Origin: Stappia sp. BW2
GTDB lineage: Bacteria > Pseudomonadota > Alphaproteobacteria > Rhizobiales > Stappiaceae
Direction of reading: 5' to 3'
NCBI RefSeq assembly: GCF_008107695.1
Contig: NZ_VIRG01000066.1
Coordinates: forward strand, 992,001 to 1,056,000
Length of the DNA stretch: 64,000 nucleotides
Of this stretch, positions 43,825 through 54,801 are shown piece after piece (position 1 is the stretch's first letter; each line of letters begins with the position of its first letter). The position numbers were made by a program, and so were the translations under genes. The notes below the pieces were generated by a model. It had not been told where the DNA came from and did no database searches. It saw only the letters and a list, made by a program, of their open reading frames with translations.

Positions 43825-44907
43825 TCAGAGTTTCAAGTTGATCATCCGCTCGACCGCGGTGCGGGCCCTGTCGGCCACCGCCGGGTCAACGACCACTTCC
43901 TCTTTCATCTCCAGCAGAGAGTCGAGGATCTTGGTCAGCGTGATCCGCTTCATGTGCGGGCACAGGTTGCACGGACGGATGTAGTCGACACCCGGCGTTT
44001 CACTGGCAATGTTGTCCGCCATGGAACACTCGGTGATCATCATCACCTTTTCCGGACGTTTGGTCTTCACCCAGTCGATCATATGCGCGGTAGACCCGGC
44101 AAAGTCGGCTTCCGCGACCACTTCGGGCGGGCATTCCGGGTGAGCGATGATCTTCACATCCGGCTCGATCTTGCGATAGTCGCGCAGCTCTTCCGCGGTG
44201 AAGCGCTCATGCACCTCGCAGGCGCCGTCCCAGACCAGAACCTCGACGTCGGTCTTGTTGCCGACATTGGCGGCCAGATACTTGTCCGGGATCAGGAACA
44301 CCTTGTCGACGCCGAAGCTTTCAACCACCTGCAGCGCGTTGGAAGACGTGCAGCAGATGTCGCATTCCGCTTTCACATCGGCTGACGTGTTCACGTAGGT
44401 GATGATCGGGACGCCAGGGTTGCGTTCGCGCAGAGCCCGCACATCCGCCCCCGTGATGGATTCGGCCAAGGAGCAGCCTGCGCGCATATCCGGGATCAGC
44501 ACCGTCTTTTCCGGGCTCAGGATTTTCGAGGTCTCCGCCATGAAGTGCACGCCGCACTGGACGATGACGTCGGCATCGGTGCGGGTCGCTTCGATCGCCA
44601 GTTGCAGGCTGTCGCCCACGATGTCGGCCACCCCATGGTAGATATCCGGCGTCATGTAGTTGTGAGCCAGAATAACCGCGTTGCGCTGCTTCTTCAGCTG
44701 GTTGATCGCATGGATGGTTGGCGCCAGAGCGGGCCATTCGATGGCCGGGATGATGTGCTTGACCTTCTCATAGATCTGCGCAGTCGCCTCGGCGACGTCC
44801 GGCGTGTACCGCAGGTCCGGGCGCTCCAGTTTGCCGAAACGCTCCACTGCCGTCAGTCCGGCGGCAATCGGAGTTCCAACCGGTGCATTGGTCTGGGCTA
44901 TGGTCAT
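43825..44907 (-). CDS. nadA: Quinolinate synthase
   Basis: 360 residues. The three 4Fe-4S cysteines are in [21 protein letters not shown] and [11 protein letters not shown]. It condenses iminoaspartate with dihydroxyacetone phosphate to quinolinate. First gene of nadABC; the nadB start is 100 bases downstream. A NadQ-like palindrome lies 53-71 bases before its ATG. Confidence 0.97.
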   Translation of the reverse strand: MTIAQTNAPVGTPIAAGLTAVERFGKLERPDLRYTPDVAEATAQIYEKVKHIIPAIEWPALAPTIHAINQLKKQRNAVILAHNYMTPDIYHGVADIVGDSLQLAIEATRTDADVIVQCGVHFMAETSKILSPEKTVLIPDMRAGCSLAESITGADVRALRERNPGVPIITYVNTSADVKAECDICCTSSNALQVVESFGVDKVFLIPDKYLAANVGNKTDVEVLVWDGACEVHERFTAEELRDYRKIEPDVKIIAHPECPPEVVAEADFAGSTAHMIDWVKTKRPEKVMMITECSMADNIASETPGVDYIRPCNLCPHMKRITLTKILDSLLEMKEEVVVDPAVADRARTAVERMINLKL

Positions 44908-44959
44908 CGCGACCTCCCTTTATTGCGCGGCGTGAGGGGGGATGATGCCGCAACTTAAT

Positions 44960-44978
44960 TATACTCAACTTGAGCATA
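44960..44978 (-). promoter_or_regulatory. NadQ operator-like palindrome upstream of nadABC
   Basis: TATACTCAACTTGAGCATA: two nine-base arms, TATACTCAA and TTGAGCATA, matching at eight of nine positions around a central C. It lies in the AT-rich region just upstream of nadA, whose presumed repressor NadQ is encoded at 29288. The assignment rests on symmetry and position. Confidence 0.65.
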
Positions 44979-45336
44979 TTTAGAGTAAAAGAAAACGGGC
45001 TGGCTGGCCCATACTTTTGCTCTTTCGGAGTTTATATAGTCGTGGACAAATCGAAAATCTACAAAAATCCGAAAAATTATTGCCCGCCTACCGTTTCTCC
45101 TTTCTTTTCCGAAGCTTAAGAAGAAATTTTTCAAACCTCTGACAGCCGGCTAACAATTCACCCCATCTTCCTGCATTAAAAAACAGCTCCCAAGCCCCCC
45201 TCTCCTCGCGAAAACCGGGTGGCTGGCCACCTTCCTGACACATCGAGCCAGCGTGTCTATCGGCGTACGTTCCATTCGAGACGCTGATCAATCCATCAAA
45301 ATTACGCGTTTTTCGGGGGCCTGATTTCCGCCTATC

Positions 45337-45358
45337 CTGATCGTAGTTTGACGATCAG
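45337..45358. promoter_or_regulatory. Operator-like inverted repeat upstream of MFS gene
   Basis: Perfect arms CTGATCGT / ACGATCAG with six bases between, ending 10 bases before the ATG at 45369. It could be a regulator site or a 5' hairpin occluding translation. No candidate regulator is nearby. Confidence 0.4.
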
Positions 45359-45368
45359 AGACACCTCC

Positions 45369-46604
45369 ATGACAACAGCTACCTCCACTGGCCGGGCTGG
45401 CCCCAATATCCCGCTGGTGATTAGCTGCGGCTGTTTGATCGCACTCATTTCCTTCGGCCCGCGTTCCGCGATGGGCCTTTTCTTCCAGCCGATGACCGAC
45501 GCCCGGGATTGGAGCCGAGAGATTTTTGCGCTGGCGCTGGCAATCCAGAACCTGATGTGGGGCATCGGCCAGCCGCTTGCCGGCATGATGGCCGACAGGT
45601 TCGGCACCTGGAAGACCATGACGCTCGGAGCCGTGCTGTACTGCACCGGTCTGTTGCTGATGATCGACGCGGAAAGCGCCGTCGCCATGCATATCTCGGC
45701 TGGTGTGCTCATCGGGCTTGGCATTTCCTGTTCGTCCTTCTCTCTGGTTCTGGCCGCTTTCGGCCGCACGGTCACTCCAGAGCAGAGAACGCTCGCCTTC
45801 GGCATCGGCACGGCTTCCGGCTCACTCGGCCAGTTCCTGTTCGCCCCTCTTGGCGGTACGCTGATCGCCAGCATCGGCTGGCAGCAGACCCTTGTCGTCT
45901 TTGCCGGGCTCGTCGCTCTTGTGCCGCTTCTGGCCATTGCGCTCCGGGGAAAGTCGGAACTGCCCCAAAACAGCAATCCGGCGAACGATCAGAAGCTGAC
46001 CTCCGCCATTGCAGAGGCCTTCAGAACGCGCGGATTTATCTTGCTGACTTTCGGTTTTTTCGTGTGCGGCTTTCACCTCGCCTTCATCACGGTACACCTG
46101 CCGCCCTATATCGCCGATCAGGGTCTCGATCCGGCCTGGGGGGCAGCCGCTCTCGGGCTCATCGGCCTGAGCAACATCGCAGGGTCGCTGCTGTCAGGCT
46201 ACATTTCCGGCCGCTATTCCAAGCCGGTCTTCCTGTCGCTGATCTACCTTGCCCGCTCCGTTGCGATCCTCGCCTTCATCATGCTGCCGGTCACCCCCGC
46301 ATCGTTGCTGGTGTTTTCCGCTGCCATGGGTCTCCTGTGGCTGTCCACCGTGCCGCCGACATCCGGCCTCGTCGCGGTCATGTTCGGTCCGCGGTACATG
46401 GCGACCCTGTTCGGCTTCGTCTTTCTCTCCCACCAGATCGGCTCGTTCCTGGGCGTGTGGTTGGGCGGCAAAATCTATGACGAAACAGGCTCCTATGATC
46501 CCATCTGGTGGCTTGGCATCGCTCTCGGCATCTTCGCCGCCATCGTGCATTGGCCGATCGAGGAAAAACCTGTCGACCGGCTGGCGGCTCAGGCGGCAGA
46601 GTGA
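45369..46604 (+). CDS. MFS transporter (monocarboxylate/oxalate-formate antiporter type)
   Basis: 411 residues with about twelve membrane segments. MFS signature QPLAGMMADRFGTWK between helices 2 and 3 and LSGYISGRYSKPVF later. Layout resembles the OxlT/monocarboxylate group. Start 45369 preferred over a TTG at 45348 within the inverted repeat. It stands alone, so the substrate is unknown. Confidence 0.9.
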   Translation: MTTATSTGRAGPNIPLVISCGCLIALISFGPRSAMGLFFQPMTDARDWSREIFALALAIQNLMWGIGQPLAGMMADRFGTWKTMTLGAVLYCTGLLLMIDAESAVAMHISAGVLIGLGISCSSFSLVLAAFGRTVTPEQRTLAFGIGTASGSLGQFLFAPLGGTLIASIGWQQTLVVFAGLVALVPLLAIALRGKSELPQNSNPANDQKLTSAIAEAFRTRGFILLTFGFFVCGFHLAFITVHLPPYIADQGLDPAWGAAALGLIGLSNIAGSLLSGYISGRYSKPVFLSLIYLARSVAILAFIMLPVTPASLLVFSAAMGLLWLSTVPPTSGLVAVMFGPRYMATLFGFVFLSHQIGSFLGVWLGGKIYDETGSYDPIWWLGIALGIFAAIVHWPIEEKPVDRLAAQAAE

Positions 46605-46680
46605 GGCGCGGAAGTTATAAGCTGAGCCAAAGCTGCATGTGGTGACGTTCCAAGGCTTCCCCAGCTACAGCTCCAGAACG

Positions 46681-46711
46681 AAAAAAGGCGGACCCAGGGC
46701 CCGCCTTTTTT
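46681..46711. terminator. Bidirectional terminator between MFS gene and glyS
   Basis: A-run, GGCGGacccagggcCCGCC, T-run. It serves both convergent genes. Confidence 0.85.
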
Positions 46712-46730
46712 GTTTTCAGGTCTGGTCGGC

Positions 46731-48818
46731 TTATCCGGCGACCTTTGAGAAATCCGCCACCACATGGGTCGCATCGCGAATTTCGGCGAGAAGCTGCAGG
46801 CGGTTCATGCGCAGCGTGGCGTCTTCGGCATTGACCAGAATGTCATCGAAGAAACGGTCGACCGGCGCGCGCAGTTTTGAAAGAGCTTCCATGGCGCCCT
46901 CGAAATTCTCGCTTGCCACGGCATCTGCCGCTTCGGCCCGGGCGATATCGATGGCAGACGCCAGATCGATTTCGGCCTGCTCCTGCAAGTGGTCCGCATG
47001 CGGTTTGCCGGAAACAGGAGCCCCGTCCTTCTTTTCCTCGGCCTTCAGAATGTTGACCGCGCGCTTGTAGCCAGCCAGCAGGTTGGTACCGTCGTCGGAG
47101 GAAACGAATTTGCCAAGCGCCTCGACACGCCGGACCACCATCAGAAGATCGTCCTGGCCTTCGAGCGCAAAAACGGCGTCGATCAAGTCATGACGCGCGC
47201 CTTCGTCCTTGAGGTGGACTTTCAGGCGGTCGGCGAAGAACGACAGCAGATCGGCGACAAGAGCCGCAGGGTCTGCCGTTTTCACACCCTGAAGATCCAG
47301 AGCGGACCGGAGAATATCGCCAAGCCTGATCCTGAGATTGTTTTCCAGAACGATCCGGATCACGCCGAGAGCCGCACGGCGCAGGGCATAGGGATCCTTG
47401 GAACCGGTCGGCTTTTCGTCGATCGCCCAGAAACCTGCAAGAAGGTCCAGCTTTTCGGCAAGCGCCACGGCCACGGCAACAGGGTTGCTCGGCAGGCTGT
47501 CGCTCGGCCCCTGCGGCTTATAATGCTCTTCGATGGCAGTTGCCACCGATGCATCCTCGCCCTGGGCCGTTGCATAATAGCGGCCCATGAGGCCCTGCAA
47601 TTCCGGGAATTCGAACACCATATGGGAGACGAGATCCGCCTTGGCGAGTTCTGCCGCGCGCCTGGCCTTTGCCTCGTCCGCCCCGGCAACCGGAGCAAGT
47701 TCGGCCGACAGCGCAATCATGCGCTTCACCCGCTCTCCGACGCTGCCGAGCTTTTCGTGGAACTTGACCTCGTCCAGCTTGGGCAGATTGTCCGACAGCT
47801 TCGACTTCAGGTCCGTTTCCCAGAAGAAGCGGGCGTCGGACAGGCGTGCGCGGATCACCTTCTCGTTTCCGGCCACGATCAGCTTGCCACCATCATCGGC
47901 GACGATGTTGGAGACCAGCACGAACTTGTTGGCAAGGCGCCCGGTGGCCGGGTTCTTCAAGACGAAGCACTTCTGGTTGACCTTGATGGTCAGCTGAATG
48001 CACTCGTCCGGGATCGTCAGGAAATCCTCGTCGAAGCTGCCGGTCAGGACCACCGGCCATTCGACAAGGCCGGCGACTTCTTCCAGAAGACCCGGATCCT
48101 CGACCAGATCGAGGCCGAGCGCCAGTGCGCAATCCTTGGCATCATTCTGGATGATGTCCTTGCGGCGATCCGCATCGAGCACGACCTTGTGCTTCTCGAG
48201 GGCCGGCGCATAGTCGTCGAAGCGACGCACGTCGAAGGCCTCATCCGCCAGGAAGCGGTGGCCACGTGTGGTCTTGCCGGCCTTGATGCCGTCGAACTCA
48301 AACGGAACGACGTCCGGTTCTTCCGTTTCCGGGCCAAAGGTGGCGACGATGGAGTGCAGCGGCCGCACCCAGCGGGTCGTCGCGGCGCCCCAGCGCATGG
48401 TAATCGGCCAGGGGAAGTTACGCAGGATGCCCGGCATGAATTCGGCAATCACATCAATCGCAGACCGGCCCGGCTTTTCGATGACGGCAACGTAGAAGTC
48501 CCCCTTCTTGGGGTCGGTCTGGATGGTTGCCTGATCGATCGACGTCAGGCCTGCCCCTCGCAGGAAGCCTTCCAGCGCCTTTTCCGGGGCTCCGACACGC
48601 GGGCCTTTGCGCTCTTCGCGTGTGGCGGCAGAACCCGCTGGAACACCTGCGACATGCAAGGCTAGACGCCGCGGTGTCGCGAAAGCCTTTGCGCCTTCAT
48701 ACGGCAAACCCGCATCCACCAGGGCATTGGTCACGAGAGATTTCAGGTCTTCGGCCGCCTTGCGCTGCATGCGGGCCGGAATCTCTTCGCTGAAAAGTTC
48801 AAGCAGAAGATCGGGCAT
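46731..48818 (-). CDS. glyS: Glycyl-tRNA synthetase beta subunit
   Basis: 695 residues, with [19 protein letters not shown] at the start, [26 protein letters not shown] in the middle (core VADDGGKLI) and a C-terminal anticodon-binding region with [13 protein letters not shown]. The beta subunit binds tRNA and partners with GlyQ in a heterotetramer. The ATG at 48818 is used; a longer frame has no family similarity. glyQ lies about 7 kb away on the same strand with five unrelated genes between. Confidence 0.97.
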   Translation of the reverse strand: MPDLLLELFSEEIPARMQRKAAEDLKSLVTNALVDAGLPYEGAKAFATPRRLALHVAGVPAGSAATREERKGPRVGAPEKALEGFLRGAGLTSIDQATIQTDPKKGDFYVAVIEKPGRSAIDVIAEFMPGILRNFPWPITMRWGAATTRWVRPLHSIVATFGPETEEPDVVPFEFDGIKAGKTTRGHRFLADEAFDVRRFDDYAPALEKHKVVLDADRRKDIIQNDAKDCALALGLDLVEDPGLLEEVAGLVEWPVVLTGSFDEDFLTIPDECIQLTIKVNQKCFVLKNPATGRLANKFVLVSNIVADDGGKLIVAGNEKVIRARLSDARFFWETDLKSKLSDNLPKLDEVKFHEKLGSVGERVKRMIALSAELAPVAGADEAKARRAAELAKADLVSHMVFEFPELQGLMGRYYATAQGEDASVATAIEEHYKPQGPSDSLPSNPVAVAVALAEKLDLLAGFWAIDEKPTGSKDPYALRRAALGVIRIVLENNLRIRLGDILRSALDLQGVKTADPAALVADLLSFFADRLKVHLKDEGARHDLIDAVFALEGQDDLLMVVRRVEALGKFVSSDDGTNLLAGYKRAVNILKAEEKKDGAPVSGKPHADHLQEQAEIDLASAIDIARAEAADAVASENFEGAMEALSKLRAPVDRFFDDILVNAEDATLRMNRLQLLAEIRDATHVVADFSKVAG

Positions 48819-49015
48819 GGATGTCTGGACCTTTGGTCTGGTGGGATAACACCGGAAACGGTTTGCGCCGTCCGTTACCAAGACAATGAAGACTTGTCAC
48901 CCCTTTTCGAGGCAGCGCCCGCCAAGGGCTGGCCCGTTCAGACAACGGCTCGTCTGCTTTGTTTCATTCTTCTTCAAGAATTGCATGTGAAACTTCGCAA
49001 CCTGTTAGCAGTTGC

Positions 49016-50614
49016 ATGTATTGGGATCAACCTAAAGTGAAACGGGAAGTTGCAGAGCACGGATATACGACGCGATCTATAGTTGCATTACTTGCTATAG
49101 TCCTTGTCATTTTTACGGGTATCAAGGTGATACCGGTATTCTTTCCTGCTTTTGAAATCGATCATTCCCAACTGACGTTTGATTTCATTACCAGCCTTGT
49201 GCTGGGCATTGCCATCTTCAGTCTCGCCTATGGGGCATGGGCGACCCAGCGATTGCGCAAGGAGCTGAAAGCCAGGTCCTCGGCCCATTCCGAAGCCCTG
49301 GCCCTTGCCCAGCACGATCCGCTGACCGGGCTTCCCAACCGCCGCCGTCTGCTGGAAGCCTTTGCCGACCTGACCCACGAGGTCAAGCCGGAGTGTTTTC
49401 GCGCCGTGATGATGCTCGACCTCGACGGTTTCAAACCGATCAACGACGTCTATGGCCACGCCTTTGGCGACAACCTGCTGCGCAGCTTTGCTGATCGGCT
49501 GGCGGAAATCCTCGGCAAGGAGGGCATTGTCGCCCGGCTCGGTGGTGACGAATTCGCCATTGTCTCTCCTGTGTTCAATGAGAAGTCGGAGGCGGCCGGA
49601 TTCGCCCGGCGGCTGCTGACCCGCATCAGTGACCGTTTCGAATTCGGCAATCGGCAAATTTCCATTGGCTCCGGCATCGGTATCGCGCTCTACCCTCATG
49701 ACGGTCATGCGATTACCGAACTTTTGCGCAGGGCGGACATCGCGCTTTACCGTGCCAAATCCTCCGGGCGCTCGACCTACCGGTTTTTCGAGGTCGACAT
49801 GGATGCCTCGATCCTGCATCGGACCCTTCTGGAACAGCGTCTGCGCCGCGCGATATCGGAGCATCAGGTCAGGGCTTACTACCAGCCGATTCTGGACATG
49901 GATTCGGGCCGCATTGCCGGGTTCGAGGCTTTGGCAAGGTGGACCGACACGGATTTCGGCAACGTGCCCCCGCTGCAGTTCATTCCGATCGCGGAAGACT
50001 GCGGCATAATCTCCGAACTGACGCACCATCTGCTGGAGGACGCTTGCAAGGTCGCCGTCACCTGGCCGGACGATCTCTATCTGTCTTTCAATCTCTCTCC
50101 GGTGCAATTGCAGGACCCTGCCTTGCCGGTGCAGATCAGCACCATCTTGAACAAGAACGGGCTTAGTCCCAGCCGGCTGGTTCTGGAAATCACGGAAACG
50201 TCGCTGGTGAAAAACCCGGAATCGGCCAAACGAATCCTGACCGAACTGACGGAAGCAGGCATCTCGATAGCGCTCGACGATTTCGGCGCGGGCCATTCCA
50301 GTCTCAGCTATCTGCGCGATTTCCCGATCAAGAAGGTCAAGATCGACAAGTCCTTTACCGAGCGCATGCTGGAAGACAAGCAGTGTGGGGCCATCGTCGA
50401 AGCCATTCTGGTCCTGTCCAAGGGGCTCGACATCGATGCGGTGGCGGAAGGGATTGAGGATAGTGCGGTTCATGACGCACTCAATTCCAACGGCTGCCAT
50501 TACGGCCAGGGGTTCCTTTATGCCGCTGCGGTTTCTTCAGAAGACGCTTCCGGCCTGCTGGCATCCCAGATCAACGGCCGATTGCCCTTCAGCAAGTCGA
50601 TAGACGCTGCCTGA
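49016..50614 (+). CDS. Membrane GGDEF-EAL protein (diguanylate cyclase/phosphodiesterase)
   Basis: 532 residues. Two membrane segments near 24-41 and 58-78 are followed by a GGDEF domain (about 95-265; motif RLGGDEFAI intact) and an EAL domain (about 280-520; EALARW, DDFGAGHSSLSYL and KIDKSF intact). It may make or degrade c-di-GMP. I see no RxxD inhibitory site before GGDEF. The start is uncertain: 49016 has no strong ribosome-binding site. It is divergent from glyS. A PilZ c-di-GMP receptor is about 9 kb away, with no operon link. Confidence 0.93.
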   Translation: MYWDQPKVKREVAEHGYTTRSIVALLAIVLVIFTGIKVIPVFFPAFEIDHSQLTFDFITSLVLGIAIFSLAYGAWATQRLRKELKARSSAHSEALALAQHDPLTGLPNRRRLLEAFADLTHEVKPECFRAVMMLDLDGFKPINDVYGHAFGDNLLRSFADRLAEILGKEGIVARLGGDEFAIVSPVFNEKSEAAGFARRLLTRISDRFEFGNRQISIGSGIGIALYPHDGHAITELLRRADIALYRAKSSGRSTYRFFEVDMDASILHRTLLEQRLRRAISEHQVRAYYQPILDMDSGRIAGFEALARWTDTDFGNVPPLQFIPIAEDCGIISELTHHLLEDACKVAVTWPDDLYLSFNLSPVQLQDPALPVQISTILNKNGLSPSRLVLEITETSLVKNPESAKRILTELTEAGISIALDDFGAGHSSLSYLRDFPIKKVKIDKSFTERMLEDKQCGAIVEAILVLSKGLDIDAVAEGIEDSAVHDALNSNGCHYGQGFLYAAAVSSEDASGLLASQINGRLPFSKSIDAA

Positions 50615-50625
50615 TCGCCCTGCCC

Positions 50626-51852
50626 TCATCCGCCCAGAAACAGGAGGATGATGACTGCGTTGGCCAGATCCACGAAGAAAGCCGAAACCAGCGGCAGGAT
50701 CAGGAAAGCCTGGGTTGCCGGTCCGAAGTGTTTGGTGATTGCGGTCATATTGGCAATGGCGGTCGGTGTCGCCCCCAGGGCGAACCCTGCAAAACCAGCC
50801 CCCAGCACCGCCGCATTGTAATTGCGTCCCATCAGCGGATAGAGCGCCAGAATAATGAAGGCGGCTGCGACGACGATCTGCGTGAAGAGGATCAGCAGCA
50901 TCGGCCCCGCCAGACCCGCAATGGTCCAAAGCTGAAGGCTCATGAGGGACATCGTCAGAAAGATGCCAAGCGCAAGGTCGGACAAGACCGCCAGGGATTT
51001 GGACCTGGCCGGCCAGGTCATCCTCGGAAAGACCAGTGGCACGGTGTTGGACAGCAGGATGCCGCAGAAAAGACAGCAGACGAACACTGGAAGGTCCAGC
51101 CCTGTGCCCGTGCTCAAAGCTTCCTGAAGCGCGGCGCCGAGACCGATTGCGATATTGAGAACCAGCAGGGAACGCATCAGCCCGGTGTGCGTCACGCTTG
51201 CGTCCGCTTCCTGATCCATCTCAAGGCCGATCATCGGGGCTTCTTCCGGGCGGTTCGGATCGGGCTTGCCGCCCCGTTTCTCCATCAGGAACTTGCCGAC
51301 CGGCCCGCCCAGAAGGCTTGCGGCGATCAAGCCGAGCGTTGCCGTTGCGGCCCCGATCTCGACGGCCCCCGCAACGCCGTAGTCGGCGGCCAGCTTCGGC
51401 CCCCATGCGATTGCCGTACCATGGCCACCGACCAGCGAAATGGTCCCGCCCAGCAAACCGAAACCTGTGGGCAGCCCCATCGCCGCCGCCAGCCCCGTGC
51501 CAACCGCATTTTGCAGCAGCATGTAACAGACGGTGAGCATCAGCAGGATCAAAAGCGGCTTGCCGCCCTTGGCAAGATCCGCAAAGCGCGCGTTCAGGCC
51601 GATTGCGGTGAAGAAGCAATACAGAAGGTAGTCGCGAGACTGCAGGGAGAACCCGATTTCTGTTCCAAGGCTCAGATAGACAGCGAGCGAGAACAGCGCC
51701 ACCAGCAGACCGCCGGACACAGGTTCTGGTATGTTGAACCTGTCCAGAAGGCCAATCTTCTTGTTCAGCCGCACCCCTAGAAAATAGACAAGGATCGCCA
51801 GATTGAAGCTGACAAATTCCGTTAGCGTGATCGTTTCGCCGGCCATCTGCAT
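50626..51852 (-). CDS. gltS: Sodium/glutamate symporter (GltS family)
   Basis: 408 residues, about ten to twelve membrane segments. Family features are IGLNARFADLAKGG, the first re-entrant region GGTISLVGGHGTAIAWGP and VLGAGFAGFALGATPTAIANMTAI in the second half (core ALGATPTAIANM). It imports glutamate with Na+. It converges with the GGDEF-EAL gene (gap 11 bases). Confidence 0.92.
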   Translation of the reverse strand: MQMAGETITLTEFVSFNLAILVYFLGVRLNKKIGLLDRFNIPEPVSGGLLVALFSLAVYLSLGTEIGFSLQSRDYLLYCFFTAIGLNARFADLAKGGKPLLILLMLTVCYMLLQNAVGTGLAAAMGLPTGFGLLGGTISLVGGHGTAIAWGPKLAADYGVAGAVEIGAATATLGLIAASLLGGPVGKFLMEKRGGKPDPNRPEEAPMIGLEMDQEADASVTHTGLMRSLLVLNIAIGLGAALQEALSTGTGLDLPVFVCCLFCGILLSNTVPLVFPRMTWPARSKSLAVLSDLALGIFLTMSLMSLQLWTIAGLAGPMLLILFTQIVVAAAFIILALYPLMGRNYNAAVLGAGFAGFALGATPTAIANMTAITKHFGPATQAFLILPLVSAFFVDLANAVIILLFLGG

Positions 51853-51928
51853 TCCCGCCCCTGTCTCAGGCTTCCACTATGCCTTACGAAGCGGCTTGTG
51901 CAAGGAAGACCTGCCGACCGAGGGTTGC

Positions 51929-53875
51929 CTACCAGCCTCCTCCGCCGCCACCGCCGCCGCCACCGCCGGAAAAACCGCCCGAAGAGCCAGACGATCCCGA
52001 GCTCGACGACTTGGGCGCAGGAAGCGAGGACTGGAAAGACCCGGCCATGGAACTTGCCGTCCGGCCCAGGCTGTCAGACACATGCCGGGCGTCGAAATGG
52101 CTGCCGCCATACCAGCCCGGATGATAGCTGGCAGCAACTGCCGCCCCTGCCGCCGTGGTCAGCCAGGCTTCAAAGGCCTTCGCCCAAGGTTTTTCAACAC
52201 CAAGCGCCACGGCATACGGCAGAAGCTCCTCAAAGTGATCGGTGCTCATGTCCGGGACTTTCGCCATGTTGAGCCGTTCCTTTTCAGCCACGCTCAGGTA
52301 CATCTGAAGTCCCTCGATCTCGTCAAGAGCCTGACGCCCAAGCGCCGTCGGCGCACTGATCAGGAAAAAGAACAGAATGTTCAGGGCGACCAGCGCCACC
52401 GCGATGAACGGCAGAACAGGCAGGGAGTCCACTCCGCCATTCACGTGGAAGGCACCGAAGGCCGCTCCTGCAACGCCGAGGCCGAAGACCACGAATATCA
52501 GGGCCATGCGCAGTTTCATACTGGCGAAGCGGAAAATGGCTTTGCCGATATTGATCGCAAAGACGGTCGCGAACATGGAAAAGACCAGAAAGATGATGAC
52601 GAACCCTTCCTGGCCGGGCTGCAGCCCGCCGAAAGCCAGAAGAGCGACAATGGTGACCAGGCTCAGAATGGAACCGGGTATGAGAAACCGCTTGTTGGTT
52701 CTGAAATAAACGTCCCGGCTTTCCCGCTCTATCGCCGCCCGGAATTTTCTGCCCAAAGCCTGGATCGATTTGCCGTTGGTCTTGTTCAGGGGCAACGGGC
52801 TGTCCCGTCCGCTCAACCATTCCTCCAGCGCCGCCTCGCCCTTTGGAAGGCCAAATCCGGGAATTTGCCCTTCCCGGCCAGTTCGGTTCAACACCAGCGT
52901 CGTGTCGCCGTCCTCTTCCTCAAGCCGCAAACGTTTCTTGACGGCCAGGTTGAGACAGGCGGCCGACAACGCGACCCAGCCGCCGTCACCGAAGCCCTGA
53001 TTCTGAATATATTTTGCAAGCGCCGGCGAGATGCCAGCGGGAGGTGAGAACCTTGGAAACACAACACCTTCAGCAGGATCACGTCCAACCATCCACCAGG
53101 CGGCGAAGTAATACAGGAGCACCAGCAGCACCCCGGCTCCGCCGATCAGTTCCGATCTGTAGTCGTTGACGAAATACTCGAGCTTTTCAGCGTCCGAGGG
53201 CGGCGTAATCGCGCCCTTTGGCAGGCTGACGTTGACCGACAGGCCTTCGTAGGGTGGCAGAACCTGCGTCGTCCGGAAGATCACTTCCGAACCGCCTTGA
53301 GCGCTCCGCGCTTCGAAAGCCTTGCCGGTTTCTCCGTAACCGCCCGTGTAGGCCGTCCATTCGCTGGCTTTCACGCCCTTCGGTAGAACGACGCGGGCGA
53401 TGGCTTCATCGACGGGGAAGATCCATTCATTGCCGGTCGCGTTCCAGTAGACCTCGTCATGGTCTTCAAAAAAGCGGATCTGCCGGTCGGTTTCGTAGCT
53501 GAAGGTGTAGGTGTAGTTGCCCGCCTCCAGGAAGGTGTTCTCCTCCCCGACATAGATCCGGACACCCTGGCTGTTTTCGTTGATGTGGTACGGCGCAGGA
53601 ACACCGTCTTGCTGCACGGAAAGCAGCTTGAACCCGGCCTTGTAGATGCGCCCGTTCGCCCCCTCCACCGCAAGCGGAATATCGCGGAAGATACCGCGCT
53701 TTATCTGATTGCCCTCCGCACGCACGGTAATCGTTTCCGTGACCGTGAGCGTACCATCGCGGGCAACGTCGATATCGGAAACGAACTTCAAGATGCGTTC
53801 GTCCGCCTGTGCCCCGATGCCCGCGGCCAGCAGGACGAAGGCAGCAAGAATGCAGGCTGAGATCCGGTTCAGCAT
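51929..53875 (-). CDS. DUF2207 membrane protein with Gly-rich tail
   Basis: 648 residues: signal peptide (about 1-24), an extracytoplasmic DUF2207 region (about 27-235, with [25 protein letters not shown]), a membrane helix near 245-265, further helices near 420-530, and a C-terminus [17 protein letters not shown] of glycine repeats. Such tails are usual in this family. The gene ATG is 10 bases past the LemA stop, so the two form an operon. Function unknown; the LemA/DUF2207 pair is widespread and envelope-related. Confidence 0.88.
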   Translation of the reverse strand: MLNRISACILAAFVLLAAGIGAQADERILKFVSDIDVARDGTLTVTETITVRAEGNQIKRGIFRDIPLAVEGANGRIYKAGFKLLSVQQDGVPAPYHINENSQGVRIYVGEENTFLEAGNYTYTFSYETDRQIRFFEDHDEVYWNATGNEWIFPVDEAIARVVLPKGVKASEWTAYTGGYGETGKAFEARSAQGGSEVIFRTTQVLPPYEGLSVNVSLPKGAITPPSDAEKLEYFVNDYRSELIGGAGVLLVLLYYFAAWWMVGRDPAEGVVFPRFSPPAGISPALAKYIQNQGFGDGGWVALSAACLNLAVKKRLRLEEEDGDTTLVLNRTGREGQIPGFGLPKGEAALEEWLSGRDSPLPLNKTNGKSIQALGRKFRAAIERESRDVYFRTNKRFLIPGSILSLVTIVALLAFGGLQPGQEGFVIIFLVFSMFATVFAINIGKAIFRFASMKLRMALIFVVFGLGVAGAAFGAFHVNGGVDSLPVLPFIAVALVALNILFFFLISAPTALGRQALDEIEGLQMYLSVAEKERLNMAKVPDMSTDHFEELLPYAVALGVEKPWAKAFEAWLTTAAGAAVAASYHPGWYGGSHFDARHVSDSLGRTASSMAGSFQSSLPAPKSSSSGSSGSSGGFSGGGGGGGGGGGW

Positions 53876-53885
53876 AGTGGGCTCC

Positions 53886-54446
53886 TCAGAACTGGACCTT
53901 TGGCACCGCGCGGTCGGCCTCGTCTTCGATTTCGAAATACTCGGCCTTTTCAAACTTGAACTGACTGGCGATCAGATTGGACGGAAAGCTCTCGACAGCG
54001 ACATTCAGGTTCCTGACAGCACCATTGTAATAGCGGCGGGCCATCTGAATGGCGTTCTCGATCTCGTCGAGTGACTTGTGCAGGTCGGAAAAGTTCTGGC
54101 TGGCCTTCAAATCCGGATAGGCTTCCGCCACCGCAAAGAGCCGGCCCAGCGCTTGACTGAGTTCGCCTTCCGCTCTGGCGCGGCCTGCAACATCGTTCCT
54201 GGACATGGATGTCACCTCCGCGCGCTTCTGAGTGACCGCGTTCAAGGTGTCCTGTTCGTGGGATGCATAGCCCTTGACGGTCTCGACCAGATTGGGAACG
54301 AGATTGGCTCGGCGCTTGAGCTGCACATCGATGCCGCTCCAGCCCTCCTCGACCATCTGCCGTTTGCGGACCAGAGCGTTGTAAAGAACAATCACTATCA
54401 GGGATAGCGCTATTAGAAGCGCGAGAATGAACCAGGCAAAGACCAT
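53886..54446 (-). CDS. LemA family protein
   Basis: 186 residues. An N-terminal membrane helix (about 3-23), [43 protein letters not shown] (core [12 protein letters not shown]) and a helical C-terminus with [11 protein letters not shown]. LemA proteins are membrane-anchored helical bundles of unknown role, usually co-transcribed with a DUF2207 gene as here. GGAGG precedes the ATG. Confidence 0.93.
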   Translation of the reverse strand: MVFAWFILALLIALSLIVIVLYNALVRKRQMVEEGWSGIDVQLKRRANLVPNLVETVKGYASHEQDTLNAVTQKRAEVTSMSRNDVAGRARAEGELSQALGRLFAVAEAYPDLKASQNFSDLHKSLDEIENAIQMARRYYNGAVRNLNVAVESFPSNLIASQFKFEKAEYFEIEDEADRAVPKVQF

Positions 54447-54801
54447 ATGAACCTCCGGAATCTGCCGAGGAAGCTAACCGCTGACGAATAGCTTGTCATC
54501 CGGATCGGCTCTACAGGCAGTCGTGAAACGACAAACAGTAATCTGGAACACAGGTTACCGGGCCAAAACCATCTGAACCGGCTCCGTTCTTTTCAAGGCG
54601 GCGGGTCTCCACTGCGAAAACAGTGATTTTCGCTTCTCTGCGCAATTGCCCTTTACCTCGCTCCAGATCGGGCCACGGGAACCTCCTCAGAGATAGAAGC
54701 CGGACTGGATGGCCTGGAGCCCCCGGACACGAAAAAGCCGGGACCGCTAGGCAGCCCCGGCTCATTCGCCGCATCAATTCGCAAACTTTAAAGTGCCTCG
54801 A
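54447..54801. other. Intergenic region between lemA and ompW-like gene
   Basis: 355 bases holding the terminator of the OmpW gene (54732-54762) and the lemA promoter. I see no gene. Confidence 0.6.
54732..54762 (-). terminator. Terminator of the ompW-like gene
   Basis: Minus strand AGCCGGGG...CCCGGCT followed by TTTTT, 40 bases after the stop at 54802. Confidence 0.75.

Larger units (their letters stand above)
44908..45368. other. AT-rich intergenic region between nadA and the MFS gene
   Basis: 461 bases, holding the nadA palindrome (44960-44978), an AT-rich stretch (45030-45140) and an inverted repeat at 45337-45358 near the MFS start. A minus-strand open frame of 67 codons (45088-45291) has no recognisable protein character and no ribosome-binding site. 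I see no gene. Confidence 0.6.

Noticed and set aside
45088-45291. Minus-strand frame of 67 codons in the nadA-MFS gap
   Set aside because: No ribosome-binding site, no domain, and AT-rich composition unlike neighbouring genes.
49088-50500. Minus-strand frame of 470 codons opposite the GGDEF-EAL gene
   Set aside because: The plus strand carries intact GGDEF and EAL motifs; the minus frame is a shadow.
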